In this document: positions 42,474 through 52,658 of the stretch, piece after piece
How the letters are laid out: each line of letters starts with the position of its first letter
How positions within the stretch are numbered: position 1 is the first letter of the stretch
Source: JAWKRB01 sp041389885
Lineage (GTDB): Bacteria > Myxococcota_A > Polyangia > Polyangiales > Ga0077539
DNA: 64,000 bases
Assembly: GCA_041389885.1 (NCBI GenBank)
Contig: JAWKRB010000008.1
Span: forward strand, 62,001 to 126,000
Direction: 5' to 3'
Notes under the pieces: model-generated
Told to the model about the DNA's origin: nothing
Database searches by the model: none
What the model saw: only the letters and a program-made list of their open reading frames with translations
Made by a program: the position numbers and the translations under genes

Positions 42474-43643
42474 ATGGTGCCCGGCACCGGAGACGCGTTG
42501 CCCTCACCCCCCTGCCCGGCCTGCGACGGCCGCCTCGCGCCCATGACCCTCGGCGACGGGACCACCGTCGAGACCTGTCCGTCCTGCGACGGAGCGTTCT
42601 TCGCCAGGGGCGCCCTCGCGAAGACCCTTGGGGCAGAGCGCGATCTGCGCGATCCCGACGCCGAGGGGGAGCCCTCCGAGCTCGCCTGCCCCGCCTGCGA
42701 GTCGGTGCTCATGGAGCGCGTTCGCGTCGCGCCCGACGCCGCGCTGACGGTCTCCCGGTGCCCCTACTGCGAGGGCGTCTTCGCGCGTCTCCAAGACCTC
42801 CCGGCGATGCGCGCCCTCGCCCCCGCGCCGCGCCCCAGGGCCCGCGCGCCGCAGGAGCCCGAGGCGCTTGCGCCCTCTCGCGACGACGACGACGAGGTGA
42901 CGCCCCGGCTCAGCCTGCGACAGAGCGCCCTCGCGCTGCCCCTCGCCGCGCTCGTCGCGTGGGCGCTGCGCGCGTCGATGTTCGCGAAGATCGTGCTCGG
43001 CGGCGCGCGCATCCCGCTGCACGAGCTCGGTCACGCCACGGCCGCGTGGCTCTCGGGATTCAACGCCGTCCCGGTCCCCTTCGGCGTCACGTGGATCAGC
43101 CGCGAGCGCTCCCTCGCGATGGTCGCGCTGCTGGCCGCGGGTCTCGGCGCGGCGATCTGGCGCCTGGCCAGGGCGAGGGCCTTCGCGTGGGCCGCGCTCT
43201 TCGCGGCGCTGTTGGGCACCCAGGCGGTGATGACCGGGGTGATCTCCGCGCCCGCGCGGCAGCTCGCGATCACCTTCGCGGGATCGGGGGGCGAGCTGGT
43301 CTACGCGGCGCTGCTCGTCGCGCTCTTTCACGCGCGGCTCCCGGCGCGTCTGCGGTGGGATCAGGCGCGCTGGATCGCCCTCGCGATCGGCGCGTTCATC
43401 CTCCTCGACAAGACCCTCGACTGGCGCGCAGCGCGCTACGACGACGACCTGATCCCGTGGTCGTCGGTGATGGGGCAGGACGGCGACATGCAGCGACTGG
43501 AGCGCGACCACGGGTGGACGCCGTGGATCATCTCGACCCGCTACGCCCTCCTCGCCCACGCCTGCTGCGCGGCCGCGGTCGCGTCATGGCTCGCGTCGGT
43601 GGCGGGCGCCTGGACGCGCCGCGCGCGTCAGGGCACGAGGTAG
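42474..43643 (+). CDS. Zinc-ribbon membrane protein with HELGH (M50-like) protease motif
   Basis: A 389-residue protein. Two zinc-ribbon units open it: 'CPACDGRLAPMTLGDG' with 'CPSCDGAFF', and 'CPACESVLMERV' with 'CPYCEGVFARL'. After an acidic linker ('SRDDDDEV') come about six to eight membrane helices, the first containing 'IPLHELGHATAAWLSGF', the HExxH metalloprotease signature placed in a membrane segment as in S2P/M50 proteases. A second metal ligand (usually Asp in NxxPxxxLDG) is not obvious. ATG 42474; GTG 42477 also fits. It may be a zinc-regulated intramembrane protease, but activity is unproven. Convergent overlap of 16 bases with the cytochrome lipoprotein gene. Confidence 0.75.
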   Translation: MVPGTGDALPSPPCPACDGRLAPMTLGDGTTVETCPSCDGAFFARGALAKTLGAERDLRDPDAEGEPSELACPACESVLMERVRVAPDAALTVSRCPYCEGVFARLQDLPAMRALAPAPRPRARAPQEPEALAPSRDDDDEVTPRLSLRQSALALPLAALVAWALRASMFAKIVLGGARIPLHELGHATAAWLSGFNAVPVPFGVTWISRERSLAMVALLAAGLGAAIWRLARARAFAWAALFAALLGTQAVMTGVISAPARQLAITFAGSGGELVYAALLVALFHARLPARLRWDQARWIALAIGAFILLDKTLDWRAARYDDDLIPWSSVMGQDGDMQRLERDHGWTPWIISTRYALLAHACCAAAVASWLASVAGAWTRRARQGTR

Positions 43644-44263
43644 ATCCTGCCGGGCGCGGGGTCGGCGCCGGCGACGGTGCTCGTCCCCTCTCGGGTGTGG
43701 CAGCCGTTGCAGTCTCCGTGCGGCGCCTCGCCGTCCATGCTGTTGCGGCCGCCCGTGGGGCTCACCACCGTGATGCCGTGCAGAGGCATCTGCAGCGGCG
43801 CCAAGCCCGAGTAGTAGAAATTGCCCGCCTCGTTGAGGGGCATGCGCACGACGGTGTTGTTCGCGTCGGTGACCTCGACGTAGCCCCCAGAGGTCCTGCG
43901 GTTGCCGGCGAAGCCGTAGCAGTCGTCGACCTCGCGCTCGTGATGAAACACCGTGCCCGCGAGGAGCATGGGGCCCTCGTCGGCGGTCCTCACGTGGCAC
44001 GACACGCAGGCCTGGCCGGGGTGCATCAGCCGACTGCCCCGATTCATGTCCATCCAGCTCTGCCCCGACACGCAGCTCGGGAGGGGCGGCACATCCACCG
44101 GCACCACCGGCACATCGACCGCGACCGCGGGGACGTCCTCCGCCGCCGCCTGCGGGACGTCCTCTCCGTACCTCGCGGCGCGGACCGCGGAGGTGTCGGT
44201 CACGGCGCATCCCTGCGCCACCATCAGGACGATCGAGAAAGAAAGGGGGTGGATCGGCTTCAT
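43628..44263 (-). CDS. Dihaem c-type cytochrome-like lipoprotein
   Basis: A 211-residue lipoprotein. ATG 44263 gives a leader with the lipobox 'MVAQGC', then an Asp/Val/Pro tether ('EDVPAVAVDVPVVPVDVPP'). The mature domain has two CxxCH haem-binding motifs: 'GQACVSCHVRT' and 'DCNGCHTREG'. Between them 'AGTVFHHEREVDDCYGF' offers distal His ligands. The haem pair and lipid anchor suggest electron transfer at the periplasmic or outer-membrane face. No cytochrome maturation or oxidase genes are near, so its partner is unknown. GGAGAG before ATG serves as Shine-Dalgarno. Confidence 0.82.
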   Translation of the reverse strand: MKPIHPLSFSIVLMVAQGCAVTDTSAVRAARYGEDVPQAAAEDVPAVAVDVPVVPVDVPPLPSCVSGQSWMDMNRGSRLMHPGQACVSCHVRTADEGPMLLAGTVFHHEREVDDCYGFAGNRRTSGGYVEVTDANNTVVRMPLNEAGNFYYSGLAPLQMPLHGITVVSPTGGRNSMDGEAPHGDCNGCHTREGTSTVAGADPAPGRIYLVP

Positions 44264-44335
44264 CGACGCTCTCTCCATCTGGCGCTCCACGCCTTGGGGC
44301 GTGTGAGCCACCGACACGCGGACAGGGTTCGCGGG

Positions 44336-46323
<1,988 letters not shown>

Positions 46324-46388
46324 GATCGGACGGAGACGTTTCGCGGAGGACCGAGCAACACCAGCACCATCGACGGAGAGAGGGGCGG

Positions 46389-46394
46389 TAGCGT
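46389..46394 (+). promoter_or_regulatory. TAGCGT -10-like hexamer
   Basis: TAGCGT lies 14 bases upstream of ATG 46409 in the divergent region between the ABC ATPase and permease genes. A short leader of about 8 bases is expected. Confidence 0.3.
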
Positions 46395-46408
46395 ACACGC
46401 ACCCCGCG

Positions 46409-47704
46409 ATGAACGAAACCGCGCAGCCCCGCCGCGTGCTCAACGCCCTCGACGCGACCCTGATCACCGTCGGCGCCATGGTGGGCAGCGGGATCTTTCA
46501 GACCCCCGCCGACATCGCCCGCCGCGTCGGGAGCACCTCCGCCGCGCTCACCGTGTGGGCCCTCGGCGGCGCCCTCTCGCTCCTCGGCGTGCTCGCCGTC
46601 GCCGAGCTCGGCGCGGCCTACCCCGCGAGCGGCGGGCTGTACATCCACCTCCGCAAGGCCTTCGGCCCCGGCGTGGCCTTCCTGCTCGGGTGGACCCTGC
46701 TCACGGTGCTCCTCCCCTCCTCCGTCGCGTACTTCTCCACCGTCACCGCGCGGCACCTCGGCCCGCTGCTGGGCGTTCCCGCGCCCACGCTCACCGTCGC
46801 GGTGGTGGTCGTCGCGACGCTGGTGAACCTCCGCTCGGTGCGCGTGGCCACGAGCGTGCACGACCTCACCACCGCGCTGCGCGTGCTCGCGCTCCTCGCC
46901 GTCGCCGTCTTCGCCGTCGCCGCCGCGCCCTCGGCCGACCTCGCGCCCACCACGCCCGCGCCGCCAGGGTCGATCCTCGGCGCGGTGATCCCCGTGCTCT
47001 GGGCCTACGACGGCTGGATGGAGCTGCCCTCCCTCGCGGGCGAGATGCGCCGCCCTGGCCGCGACCTCCCCCGCGCGCTCATCGCCGGCACCCTCGCCGT
47101 GACCGCGATCTATCTCCTTGTGGCGCTGAGCTTTCACCACACCCTCGGCACCGCGGGGCTCGCCGCCGCCGAGGCCCCCGGCGCCGCCCTCGGTCGCGCC
47201 CTCTGGGGCGACACGGGCGCCGCCGCGGTCTCGGTGCTCGTGGCGGCCTCGACCTTCGGCGCCTGCGTCGTGGGCATGCTCACCGCCGTGCGCGGCGTCG
47301 CCGCCATGGGGCAGTCGGGCGACTTCGTGCGCTCCCTCGGCGCCCTGGGCCCGCGAGACACCCCCGACCGCGCGACGCTGATCGCCGCCGTGCTCGCCCT
47401 GGCCTACGCGCGCACGCCCCTGGGGCAGCTCGGGGAGGTCTTCGTGCTCGGCGCCTGGCCCTTCTACGCCCTGGGGGGCCTCGCGGTGATCGCCTTGCGC
47501 CGCAAGGACCCCGACACGCCTCGGCCCTTTCGCATGCCCCTCTACCCCTGGCCCGCGGTGGCCTTCCTCGTGAGCACCGCGGCGGTGATCGCGGCCTTCG
47601 TGCGCATGGCGCCGCGCTCGTCGCTGATCTCCGCGGGGATCATCGCGCTGGGCGTGCCGGTGGGGTGGGCGTGGCGGAGGTCTCAGGGCGCCAGGGCCGG
47701 CTGA
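46409..47704 (+). CDS. APC-family amino acid permease
   Basis: A 431-residue polytopic protein with about 12 membrane helices. Helix 1 has the unwound substrate motif 'LITVGAMVGSGIFQTPADI' (GxGIF), and helix 3/6 regions read 'AYPASGGLYIHLRKAFGPG' and 'VIPVLWAYDGWMELPSLAGE' (the APC YxGW/E motif). It resembles LAT/YkfD-like exchangers and would move amino acids across the inner membrane. ATG 46409. The last 65 bases overlap truB on the opposite strand, so the C-terminal residues after 'GWAWRR' are probably unconstrained. Substrate is not evident. Confidence 0.9.
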   Translation: MNETAQPRRVLNALDATLITVGAMVGSGIFQTPADIARRVGSTSAALTVWALGGALSLLGVLAVAELGAAYPASGGLYIHLRKAFGPGVAFLLGWTLLTVLLPSSVAYFSTVTARHLGPLLGVPAPTLTVAVVVVATLVNLRSVRVATSVHDLTTALRVLALLAVAVFAVAAAPSADLAPTTPAPPGSILGAVIPVLWAYDGWMELPSLAGEMRRPGRDLPRALIAGTLAVTAIYLLVALSFHHTLGTAGLAAAEAPGAALGRALWGDTGAAAVSVLVAASTFGACVVGMLTAVRGVAAMGQSGDFVRSLGALGPRDTPDRATLIAAVLALAYARTPLGQLGEVFVLGAWPFYALGGLAVIALRRKDPDTPRPFRMPLYPWPAVAFLVSTAAVIAAFVRMAPRSSLISAGIIALGVPVGWAWRRSQGARAG

Positions 47705-48440
47705 GCCTTCGCGCGCCCTCGAGGGTGAGCGCGCCCACGCGGGTGCGACGGATCGTCCATGCGAGGGCGGGCAGACCGAGGGCCTCGCCGAGGTCGAAGG
47801 CCAGCGAGCGCATGAAGGTGCCCGCGGAGCAGTCGACCGAGAGCCGCGCGAGGGTGAGCCTGCGCGGGTCTCCCGAGAGCGCGCTCCAGCGCGCGCGGAG
47901 GAGGTCTTGCCGAAACGAGCCCCGCACGAGGTCCACGCGCCGCGCGGCCTCTTCCGCGACGGCGGCGAGGGAGAGCGCGTCGAGGCCGAGCAGGGTGATC
48001 GACGCGATCACCCGCGGGCGCGCGGGGCGATCGACGACCTCGCCCGAGTGACCGAGGGAGATCAGCGAGCGCCCCCCCACCTTCGCCTGCGAGAAGGGCG
48101 CGCAGCGCTGCTCGACCGCGCCCACCCACCGCGGGATCACCCCGCGCAGCGCGCGCTCCGAGACCGCCGCGGGCGCGAGGGCGGTCACCACACCGAGGCT
48201 GTCGAAGCTGTCGGTGGCGACGCCGAAGAGCACGCCGAGCTCGTAGGTCTTGTCGGCCCCGCGGTGCTCGACGACGCGCTGGTTCTCGTCGTCGACCAGC
48301 ACCGCGAGGAGCCCCTCGGCCAGCGGGTCGAGGCGGCCCGTGTGACCGAGCTTTCTCTCGCGCAGCGCCGGGTCCTCGTCGCGCAGCGCGCAGAGCGCCT
48401 GAAACGCGCTGGGACCCATGGGCTTGTCGAGCGCGAACAC
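47640..48440 (-). CDS. truB: tRNA pseudouridine(55) synthase TruB
   Basis: A 266-residue pseudouridine synthase acting on U55 of tRNAs. The catalytic Asp38 is in 'KLGHTGRLDPLAEGLL', followed by 'RGADKTYELGVLFGVATDS' (the KxY motif), 'VGAVEQRCAPFSQAKVGGR' and 'LSVDCSAGTFMRSLAFDLGE'. It has no C-terminal PUA domain, so it is a short TruB. GTG 48440 is the start ('MFALDKPMGPSAF'). It lies 25 bases downstream of the TPR-methyltransferase gene on the same strand. The usual neighbours rbfA, infB and rpsO are not here. The 3' end overlaps the permease gene by 65 bases. Confidence 0.9.
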   Translation of the reverse strand: MFALDKPMGPSAFQALCALRDEDPALRERKLGHTGRLDPLAEGLLAVLVDDENQRVVEHRGADKTYELGVLFGVATDSFDSLGVVTALAPAAVSERALRGVIPRWVGAVEQRCAPFSQAKVGGRSLISLGHSGEVVDRPARPRVIASITLLGLDALSLAAVAEEAARRVDLVRGSFRQDLLRARWSALSGDPRRLTLARLSVDCSAGTFMRSLAFDLGEALGLPALAWTIRRTRVGALTLEGARRLSRPWRPETSATPTPPARPAR

Positions 48441-48465
48441 CGCCCGACAGGGTCGCGCATTTGCG

Positions 48466-49704
48466 TCACGCGCGCAGCCGCAGCGCGACCTGCCCCGTCA
48501 CGAGGGAGCGCGAGAGCGCCTCCCAGCGCCACCCGAAGCGCGCCGCGCACTCGGTGAAGGCGCGGTGCTCGTCGTCGCGCCAGTGTTCGTTGCCGAGGTA
48601 CTCGTCGAAGAGCAGCACGCTCCCCGGCGCCAGGCGCGGACCGAGCGCGTCGAGGCTCACCCTCGCGCTCTCGTACAGGTCGCTGTCGACATGCACCAGC
48701 GCGGGAGGCCCTGCGAGCCGCGAGGCGAAGGGCGGGAGCGCCTCTTCGAAGCGACCCACGTGGAGCGTCACGTTCGCGGGCAGCGGCGGGGCGATGCCCT
48801 CCATCGAGAACGCGCCCGCGGGGAGCCCTCGCCACGCCGTCGGCAGCCCCTCGAAGCTGTCGAAGCCGTGCACGGCGCGCGTCGTGCGCGCGGCGAGCAC
48901 CCTGGCGCTCACCCCGAGGCGCACGCCCATCTCGATGACCTCGCCCTCGCGCGGCGCCTGGTCGAGCGCGTGCGCCAGGGCCTCGCGCTTGTAGCCGAAG
49001 CACGGCGCGGGGTGCGCGGCGGCCCACGCCACGGCGGCCCGCAGCCCCTCGGGGAGGCCGTCGAGGGGCGTGCGCAGCGAGCCTCCGTCGCGCAGCTCCG
49101 CGCCCGCGACGAGCACCCTGGGGAGCGCGGCCTGCGGGTCCAGCCCCACCGCCCTCGCGGCGGCCTGCAGGGCCCGCTCGGGGTCTTCGTCGCGCAGCGT
49201 CGCGCGGTGCAGCTCCACCCACGCCGAGGGGTCGTCGGGCGCGAGGGCCGCGGCCCTCTCGGCGTGCGCGAGGGCCTCGTCGGGGTCGCCGTCTTCTCCG
49301 CACGCGCGGCTCCACGCGAGGAGCGCCCCCACGAGCGACGCGTCGAGCTCCAGGGCGCGGGCGAAGGCCGCTCGCGCGCGGGGGTAGAGCCCGAGGGACG
49401 CGAGGCTCATGCCGACATCGCGGGCGACGCGGGGCGCGCTCCACCCCGCGCGCAGGGCGTGATCGAGGGCCTCGCTCGCCTCGCGCACGCGCCCGCGCAG
49501 CGCGAGCGCCGCGCCGAGGTTCGCGAGGGCGTCGAGGGAGCCAGGGCGGGCGCGCAGGGCCTCGCGGTAGCGCTCCGTGGCGGCGGCGAGGTCACCCCGC
49601 TTGTGCGCGCGAAGCGCCTCTCGCAGAGGGGGATGGGGCTCTTCGGGGTCGTAGCGCGCGGGGCGCTTGCGCGCGCCGCCGGCGCGGGTGCGCCGCGGGG
49701 TCAC
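48466..49704 (-). CDS. TPR protein fused to a TylF/MycF-like methyltransferase domain
   Basis: A 412-residue protein. GTG 49704 overlaps the stop of the Pnkp-like gene. Residues about 25-200 are TPR repeats: 'LREALRAHKRGDLAAATERY', 'PGSLDALANLGAALALRGRV', 'PRARAAFARALELDASLVGA'. Residues about 245-412 form a class I methyltransferase of the macrocin-O-methyltransferase (TylF) type: 'VIEMGVRLGVSARVLA', 'VHGFDSFEGLPTAWRGLP', 'NVTLHVGRFEEALPPF', 'ALVHVDSDLYESARVSLDAL' and 'GSVLLFDEYLGNEHWRDDE'. Such enzymes O-methylate sugars in glycans or natural products. The TPR part may dock it on a protein or glycan complex. Confidence 0.85.
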   Translation of the reverse strand: MTPRRTRAGGARKRPARYDPEEPHPPLREALRAHKRGDLAAATERYREALRARPGSLDALANLGAALALRGRVREASEALDHALRAGWSAPRVARDVGMSLASLGLYPRARAAFARALELDASLVGALLAWSRACGEDGDPDEALAHAERAAALAPDDPSAWVELHRATLRDEDPERALQAAARAVGLDPQAALPRVLVAGAELRDGGSLRTPLDGLPEGLRAAVAWAAAHPAPCFGYKREALAHALDQAPREGEVIEMGVRLGVSARVLAARTTRAVHGFDSFEGLPTAWRGLPAGAFSMEGIAPPLPANVTLHVGRFEEALPPFASRLAGPPALVHVDSDLYESARVSLDALGPRLAPGSVLLFDEYLGNEHWRDDEHRAFTECAARFGWRWEALSRSLVTGQVALRLRA

Positions 49705-50657
49705 TCGGGCAGCGCGGGTCGGCCGAAGAAGTCTTCGGCGTCGGCGTAGCGCACGCCGCAGCGGCGCGCGAAGGTCTCGTCGGTGGTCATGTCGCCGACC
49801 ATGACCGTGCGGGCGAGGGAGAGCTTGTAGCGCTCGACGTAGTCCACGCCGAAGCCGGGCATGGGCTTGCGGCACCAGCAGGCGATGGGCGCGGGGTTGT
49901 GCGGGCAGAAGGCGATCTCGACCTCGACGCCGAGGAGCGCGACGGTGCGCTCGAAGCACGCCCGCGCGTCGGCCTCGCTGAGCTTTCCGCGCGCGACGTC
50001 GCCCTGGTTCGAGACGCCGAGCAGTCGGTAGCCCGCGTCGCGCCAGGCGCGCAGCACCTCGGCGCGCCCCGGGAGCACCTCGATGTCATCGGGCGTGCGG
50101 GGGTACTTCTCGCCGCTCTTCGTGCGGCGCAGGGTGCCGTCGAAATCGAGGAGCAGCGCGCCGTTCACATACTCCGGGCCCTGCGGCGCGCGCGCGAACT
50201 TGACCCGCTCCACCGCGCTGAAGCCCTCGGCGACGGTGGGCGCGACGAACTGCTTTCGATACGCGAAGACCACGGCGGGCGCGAAGGTGTTGGGGTCTTT
50301 GCGCGAGGCGGCCTTGATCTCGTCGGGGGTGAGCAGGCGGCCGTGCTTCTGCACCATGCGCGCGACGGCGTTGCGCTGCGCGTCCTCGATGGTCCCGTCG
50401 AGCCACACGCAGCGCACGGGGACGCCCCGCGCGGCGCCGAGCTCGATCACGCCGCGGCGCGACTCGGGCGTCGGATACGTGTTGTCGAGCACCACGTCAC
50501 GCCCCGCGTCGAGGGCCTCGGCCGCACGCGTCAAGAGCCCGTCGACGGAGCCCCCGACGAGGTCGCGGTTCAGCCGCTCATGGCCGGAGAAATGCGCCGC
50601 GGCCCACGACGACTTCCCCGACGCGGGGTACCCCAGCACCAGCACGATCTCGCTCAT
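49701..50657 (-). CDS. Polynucleotide kinase-phosphatase-like protein (P-loop kinase + HAD phosphatase)
   Basis: A 318-residue bifunctional protein. The N-terminal kinase has Walker A 'VLGYPASGKSSWAAAHF' (residues 7-23), 'LDAGRDVVLDNTYPTPESR' and 'WLDGTIEDAQRNAVARM', as in T4 Pnkp and mammalian PNKP 5'-OH kinases. The C-terminal HAD domain has D171-x-D173 in 'LLLDFDGTLRRTKSG', motif II 'LLGVSNQGDVARGKLS', a zinc-type loop 'FCPHNPAPIACWCRKPMPG' (Cys-Pro-His and Cys-Trp-Cys, as in GmhB/HisB phosphatases) and motif IV 'VMVGDMTTDE'. It would heal broken RNA or DNA ends to 5'-phosphate and 3'-OH. Kinase-first order is that of T4 Pnkp. No ligase is adjacent. Confidence 0.85.
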   Translation of the reverse strand: MSEIVLVLGYPASGKSSWAAAHFSGHERLNRDLVGGSVDGLLTRAAEALDAGRDVVLDNTYPTPESRRGVIELGAARGVPVRCVWLDGTIEDAQRNAVARMVQKHGRLLTPDEIKAASRKDPNTFAPAVVFAYRKQFVAPTVAEGFSAVERVKFARAPQGPEYVNGALLLDFDGTLRRTKSGEKYPRTPDDIEVLPGRAEVLRAWRDAGYRLLGVSNQGDVARGKLSEADARACFERTVALLGVEVEIAFCPHNPAPIACWCRKPMPGFGVDYVERYKLSLARTVMVGDMTTDETFARRCGVRYADAEDFFGRPALPE

Positions 50658-50663
50658 CGTCGC

Positions 50664-50669
50664 GGAATA
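50664..50669 (-). promoter_or_regulatory. TATTCC -10-like hexamer
   Basis: On the minus strand TATTCC ends 6 bases before ATG 50657 without a Shine-Dalgarno. Same short-leader arrangement as at 26658 and 36670. Confidence 0.25.
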
Positions 50670-50696
50670 TCAGCGACGGCGCGCAGACGCGAGGGA

Positions 50697-52616
50697 TCAC
50701 CGACGCGAAGGCGCCGGGCGCTGCACCACGGCGAGGCGGCCGTCTTCGAAGCGCAAGAGGATCGCGCGGCCGTCGGCGCTGGGGTTGGCGTCGCGGCAGA
50801 GGGGCATGCGCGGGCGCAGCGCCTCGGGCGCGAGGCGATGCCAGGCGCGGGATTCGTAGATCCAGAGCCCCTCCGGGGTGGGGAGGGTGACCACGGAGCC
50901 GTCTTCGGTGATGGACTGACCGGCGGGGTAGGTCCCCCCCCAGGCGGCGCCTGCGCGGAGCCGGGTCGCGCCGCTCGGGCCCACCCGCCAGACGGTGCCG
51001 CGCACGGCGAGCACGACGCCCTCGGGGCCCCAGGCGAGGACGTGGGCGTCGTCGCCCGCGTAGGCCTGCGCGTAGTTCGCCGAGTCTCCCTCGAGGGGCA
51101 CGTCGGCGGGCGGCGCGAAGTCCATCGCGGAGGCGCTCGCGCCCGCGGGGATGGAGCCGGGTCGGACGGTCCACGCCGCCGCGCACTCCCCCGTGGCGAC
51201 CGGGCAGAAGACGGCCTCGAGGCCCCGGCGCGTCCACCCGAGGCCCATGAGTCGTTGCGTGCGGCCGAGGTCGGTGGGGATCAACGCCGCCGCGCCGTCG
51301 AGGGCGAGGTCGGGGGCCTCGCGGGTCGACCAGTCGGCCCGGCTCACCCGCTGCGCGCGCTCGCCCAGGAGCACGATCCCCTGAGGGTCCGAGGGGCTCT
51401 CCCATCGCGCCGCGGGCACGTGCATCAGCGGCACCCGATCGACGCCCAGCGGACGGTCTGGCCCCACGCTCACGGTCACGCCCCGCGCGGGCGCCGACGC
51501 GCCTTCGAGCAGGCTCCTGACCCGCGCGAAGGGCACCACGCCCAGGGGGTGCGCGGTCTCGGGGCGGGTCATCGCCCACGCCGCCGGGAGCTCACCGAGG
51601 GCCACCTGCGCGCGGAGCACCACTTCGGCGGCGCCGTCGAGGAGGTCTGCGCGGCAGCGAATGCCCACCGCGCCCGCCAGCTTGAAGCGCGCGAGCCCCG
51701 AGTCGTTGCACAGCGCGCGGCGCAGCCGGAGGAGGTCCTCCATCGCCTGAATCGCCGCGGGCGCCGTGCGTCGCGACGCGGCCCGCCGCCGGTGCCTCGC
51801 GATGACCGCCTGAATCGACGCGGCGGGCTCGGCGGTGTCCCACACGAAGCCCGACTCGCGCTGAAAGAACACCACCTTCGCCCTCGCGCCGGGGGCCGCG
51901 CCGGGGCGCCCGGCGGAGACGTGACAGACCAGTTCGTCGACGCCGTCGCCGTTCGTGTCGACGCCTTCGATCGAGAGTCCGAGCTCCGTGTCGGGCAGCG
52001 GCTGCCGGAGGATCCCCGCCCTCGCCCTGAAGCCCAGCTCCTCGCCGATGGGCCCCATGAGCACCGACTCGGCGCGAAAGGCCCCGCGGGGGCCGCCGTC
52101 GTCGCGCTCGGGCGCGGCGTCGGGGCAGCGCCAGTCGAGGACCAGCGAGCGGGGCGAGGTCTGGCGAAACGCGGGGGCGCCGCAGGAGCGGTCTTCGGGC
52201 TCGGGTCCCTCCACGGCGCCGAGGGCGGGGGTGTCTCCGGCGGGCCGCACGAGGGAGACTCCCGCGGCGTCGCCGTCGTCGCGCACGCGGGCGACGAAGA
52301 GCGACTCGAGGGTGCCGTCGCGGTCGTAGTCCCAGGTGATGCGCTGGGCGAAGCGCTCGCCCGCGGGGGCGGGCACGGGGTGGGCTCCGAAGCGCAGGCT
52401 GCGCCCGTCGCCGTCGACGGCCTCGCCCGAGCGCACGCGAAAGACCGCCCCCGCGTCGGGGACGTCGTCGTCGAGGTCGTCGCCCGCGTCGACGAGGGCC
52501 GCGTCGACCGGGGGGACGCTGCTTCGAAACGGCACCGGCGGGGGCGTGCGCTTGCAGGCCCCGAGGGCGCAGAGCATCGCGGCGAGTCGCACGGTCTGGG
52601 ATCGAGGGCGTGCCAT
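50697..52616 (-). CDS. Large lipoprotein of unknown function
   Basis: A 639-residue lipoprotein from ATG 52616: leader 'TVRLAAMLCALGAC' with lipobox, then an acidic spacer ('VDAALVDAGDDLDDDVPDAG'). The body contains FG-GAP-like Asp-rich turns ('ITWDYDRDGTLESLFVARV', 'SIEGVDTNGDGVDELVCHV') that often bind calcium in beta-propellers, and later propeller-like stretches ('DAHVLAWGPEGVVLAVRGTV', 'DGSVVTLPTPEGLWIYES'). It is probably surface- or periplasm-exposed. A TAGATT hexamer (plus 52625-52630) lies 8 bases before the ATG. It is divergent from the glycosyltransferase gene over 42 bases. No family recognised. Confidence 0.78.
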   Translation of the reverse strand: MARPRSQTVRLAAMLCALGACKRTPPPVPFRSSVPPVDAALVDAGDDLDDDVPDAGAVFRVRSGEAVDGDGRSLRFGAHPVPAPAGERFAQRITWDYDRDGTLESLFVARVRDDGDAAGVSLVRPAGDTPALGAVEGPEPEDRSCGAPAFRQTSPRSLVLDWRCPDAAPERDDGGPRGAFRAESVLMGPIGEELGFRARAGILRQPLPDTELGLSIEGVDTNGDGVDELVCHVSAGRPGAAPGARAKVVFFQRESGFVWDTAEPAASIQAVIARHRRRAASRRTAPAAIQAMEDLLRLRRALCNDSGLARFKLAGAVGIRCRADLLDGAAEVVLRAQVALGELPAAWAMTRPETAHPLGVVPFARVRSLLEGASAPARGVTVSVGPDRPLGVDRVPLMHVPAARWESPSDPQGIVLLGERAQRVSRADWSTREAPDLALDGAAALIPTDLGRTQRLMGLGWTRRGLEAVFCPVATGECAAAWTVRPGSIPAGASASAMDFAPPADVPLEGDSANYAQAYAGDDAHVLAWGPEGVVLAVRGTVWRVGPSGATRLRAGAAWGGTYPAGQSITEDGSVVTLPTPEGLWIYESRAWHRLAPEALRPRMPLCRDANPSADGRAILLRFEDGRLAVVQRPAPSRR

Positions 52617-52658
52617 CGCGGCGGAATCTACACCCCACTCGACGCTGCCGCAGAAATC

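Noticed and set aside
49899..52650. Very long plus-strand open frame antisense to the Pnkp-like and lipoprotein genes
   Set aside because: It continues into the true glycosyltransferase, but its first 900 or so codons are Arg/Glu/His/Val-rich antisense sequence without any domain; stop codons are rare by chance at this GC content.
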